Below the pieces are notes generated by a model that worked only from the letters and a program-made list of their open reading frames with translations, was not told the origin of the DNA and did no database searches. A DNA stretch of 5,479 nucleotides from Pseudomonadota bacterium (GTDB lineage Bacteria > Pseudomonadota > Alphaproteobacteria > Rhizobiales > Beijerinckiaceae): NCBI GenBank assembly GCA_021812505.1, contig JAKANG010000143.1, positions 1 through 5,479 on the forward strand, written 5' to 3'. Positions 4,244-5,479 of the stretch are shown here, one piece after another (position 1 is the stretch's first letter; each line of letters opens with the position of its first letter). Position numbers and translations under genes: made by a program.

Positions 4244-5479
4244 TCAAGCTTCCGTCGCCCGCAGCAGCACCTCGTCGCGTTCGTGGCGCATCGCCTCGGT
4301 CTCGGTTTCGGGCGCGGCGAAAGTGTCGGTTTTCGGGGAAGCCGACGATTCCCGTTCGCGCAGTTGCCGGCGCCACAAGTCAGCATAGGCGCCGTCGAGC
4401 GCAAGCAGGCTTTCGTGCGTCCCGCGTTCGACCACCTTGCCCTTGTCCAGCACCAGGATTTCGTCGGCGTGGACGATGGTCGACAGGCGATGCGCGATGA
4501 CGATCGTCGTGCGCCCGCGCGCGGCTTCGTCCAGGGCGGCCTGAATTTCGCGCTCGGTCACGGTGTCAAGGGCGCTGGTCGCCTCGTCGAGCACCAGGAT
4601 CGGCGGCGCCTTGAGCAAAGTGCGGGCGATGGCGACGCGTTGCTTCTCGCCGCCCGAAAGCTTTAAGCCCCGCTCGCCGACCTGCGCCTCATAGCCTCCC
4701 GGCGCGCTTTCGATGAAACGGTCGATCTGGGCGAGGCGGGCGGCGTCGCGCATGTCGGCTTCGCTGGCCTCGGGACGCCCATAAAGAATATTGTAGCGGA
4801 TCGTGTCGTTGAACAGGACATTTTCCTGCGGCACCATGCCAAGCGCGCCGCGCAGCGAGGCGAGCGACACTTTCGTGATGTCCTGGCCGTCGATCAGGAT
4901 GCGACCCCGCTGGGGGTCGAAAAAGCGAAAGATCAGCCGCGAGATCGTCGATTTCCCCGCTCCAGAGGCGCCGACCAGCGCAAGCGTCCGTCCGGCCGGC
5001 ACCTCGAAACTGATCCCGCGAAGGATCGGCCGCGCCGGATCATAGGCGAACTGGACGTCCTCGAAACGCAAGCCGCCCTCCGTCACTTCGAGCGGCGGCG
5101 CATTGGGCGCTTCGGCGATCTCGTTGGGCTGTTTCAGGATCTCGAACATCATGTCGATGTCCACGATCGCCTGTTTGGTCTCGCGATAGAGCGTTCCCAT
5201 GTAATTGAGCGGCTGATAGAGCTGGATCATCATGGCGTTGAGCATGACGAAATCGCCGATGCTGTCGTGACCCGCCATGATTCCGCCGACGCTGAGCGTC
5301 ATCAGCGCGACCATTCCGACGGTGAAGATGAAGGCTTGGCCAAAATTCAGTACGGCCAGCGAGACATAGCTTTTCACGCTGTTGCGCTCGTAGCGCGCCA
5401 TGGAGCGGTCATAGCGCGCGCTTTCACGCTCTTCGGCGGAAAAATATTTGACCGTCTCGTAGTTCAGAAGCGAGTCGAT
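4244..5479 (-). CDS. Atm1/ABCB7-type ABC exporter (half-transporter), 5' end cut by window
   Basis: The last 411 residues are visible; the start lies beyond the right edge. Numbering from the edge, the fragment opens with DSLLNYETVKYF (2-13), a signature of the Atm1/ABCB6/ABCB7/HMT1 subfamily, then the last two transmembrane helices, including LNFGQ (44-48) and QLYQPLNYMG (86-95), conserved in Atm1 proteins. The ATPase domain has Walker A GASGAGKST (170-178, bases 4946-4972), the Q-loop Q218, signature LSGGEKQR (274-281, bases 4637-4660), Walker B ILVLDE (294-299, bases 4583-4600) and the H-loop His (H330). All catalytic elements are intact. It should form a homodimer in the inner membrane. 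Characterised bacterial Atm1 proteins export glutathione conjugates and thiol-bound metals, and mitochondrial Atm1 serves iron-sulfur protein assembly; the exact substrate here is inferred. The protein ends in a polar tail of about 40 residues rich in Ser, Thr and Glu, of no known function. The stop is at 4246-4244. Confidence 0.92.
   Translation of the reverse strand: MDSLLNYETVKYFSAEERESARYDRSMARYERNSVKSYVSLAVLNFGQAFIFTVGMVALMTLSVGGIMAGHDSIGDFVMLNAMMIQLYQPLNYMGTLYRETKQAIVDIDMMFEILKQPNEIAEAPNAPPLEVTEGGLRFEDVQFAYDPARPILRGISFEVPAGRTLALVGASGAGKSTISRLIFRFFDPQRGRILIDGQDITKVSLASLRGALGMVPQENVLFNDTIRYNILYGRPEASEADMRDAARLAQIDRFIESAPGGYEAQVGERGLKLSGGEKQRVAIARTLLKAPPILVLDEATSALDTVTEREIQAALDEAARGRTTIVIAHRLSTIVHADEILVLDKGKVVERGTHESLLALDGAYADLWRRQLRERESSASPKTDTFAAPETETEAMRHERDEVLLRATEA

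Overview
The window looks like chromosomal DNA of an alphaproteobacterium, probably a member of the Hyphomicrobiales (Beijerinckiaceae or Methylocystaceae-like). This is inferred from the high GC content, from rhizobial-type versions of the housekeeping proteins (a DUF2007 protein, a TrmN6-like methyltransferase, and a long-chain polyprenyl diphosphate synthase with two complete DDxxD motifs), and from two sites matching the alphaproteobacterial general-stress sigma factor EcfG. No database search was possible, so the taxonomy is inference.

Layout, left to right. (1) 1-895, minus strand: glyQ, the glycyl-tRNA synthetase alpha subunit, cut by the left edge just before its C-terminus. (2) 896-1093: a divergent intergenic region with a candidate housekeeping promoter for glyQ and an EcfG-type promoter facing right. 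(3) 1094-1393 and 1592-2074, plus strand: two tandem paralogues encoding small exported proteins rich in Gly, Tyr, Trp and His. The second is intact and has a strong ribosome binding site. The first has lost its C-terminal frame through a one-base slip near 1311: the conserved C-terminal module is still readable in the adjacent frame. Both copies have a GGAAC-N16-(C/T)GTT promoter at almost the same distance from the start codon. (4) 2109-3069, minus strand: an overlapping two-gene unit, DUF2007 protein then TrmN6-like methyltransferase. (5) 3226-4239, plus strand: long-chain polyprenyl diphosphate synthase, making the ubiquinone side chain. (6) 4244-5479, minus strand: the C-terminal part of an Atm1/ABCB7-type ABC exporter, converging on the polyprenyl synthase with only 4 bases between the stop codons.

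Most of the window is ordinary housekeeping: translation (glyQ, tRNA modification), quinone biosynthesis, and thiol or iron-sulfur related export. The accessory part is the island at about 1000-2110, with the paired exported proteins. Its interest lies in three things: the duplication of promoter plus gene, the predicted control by the PhyR-NepR-EcfG general stress response, and the split fate of the copies (one intact, one frameshifted and with a degraded ribosome binding site). The function of these exported proteins is unknown.
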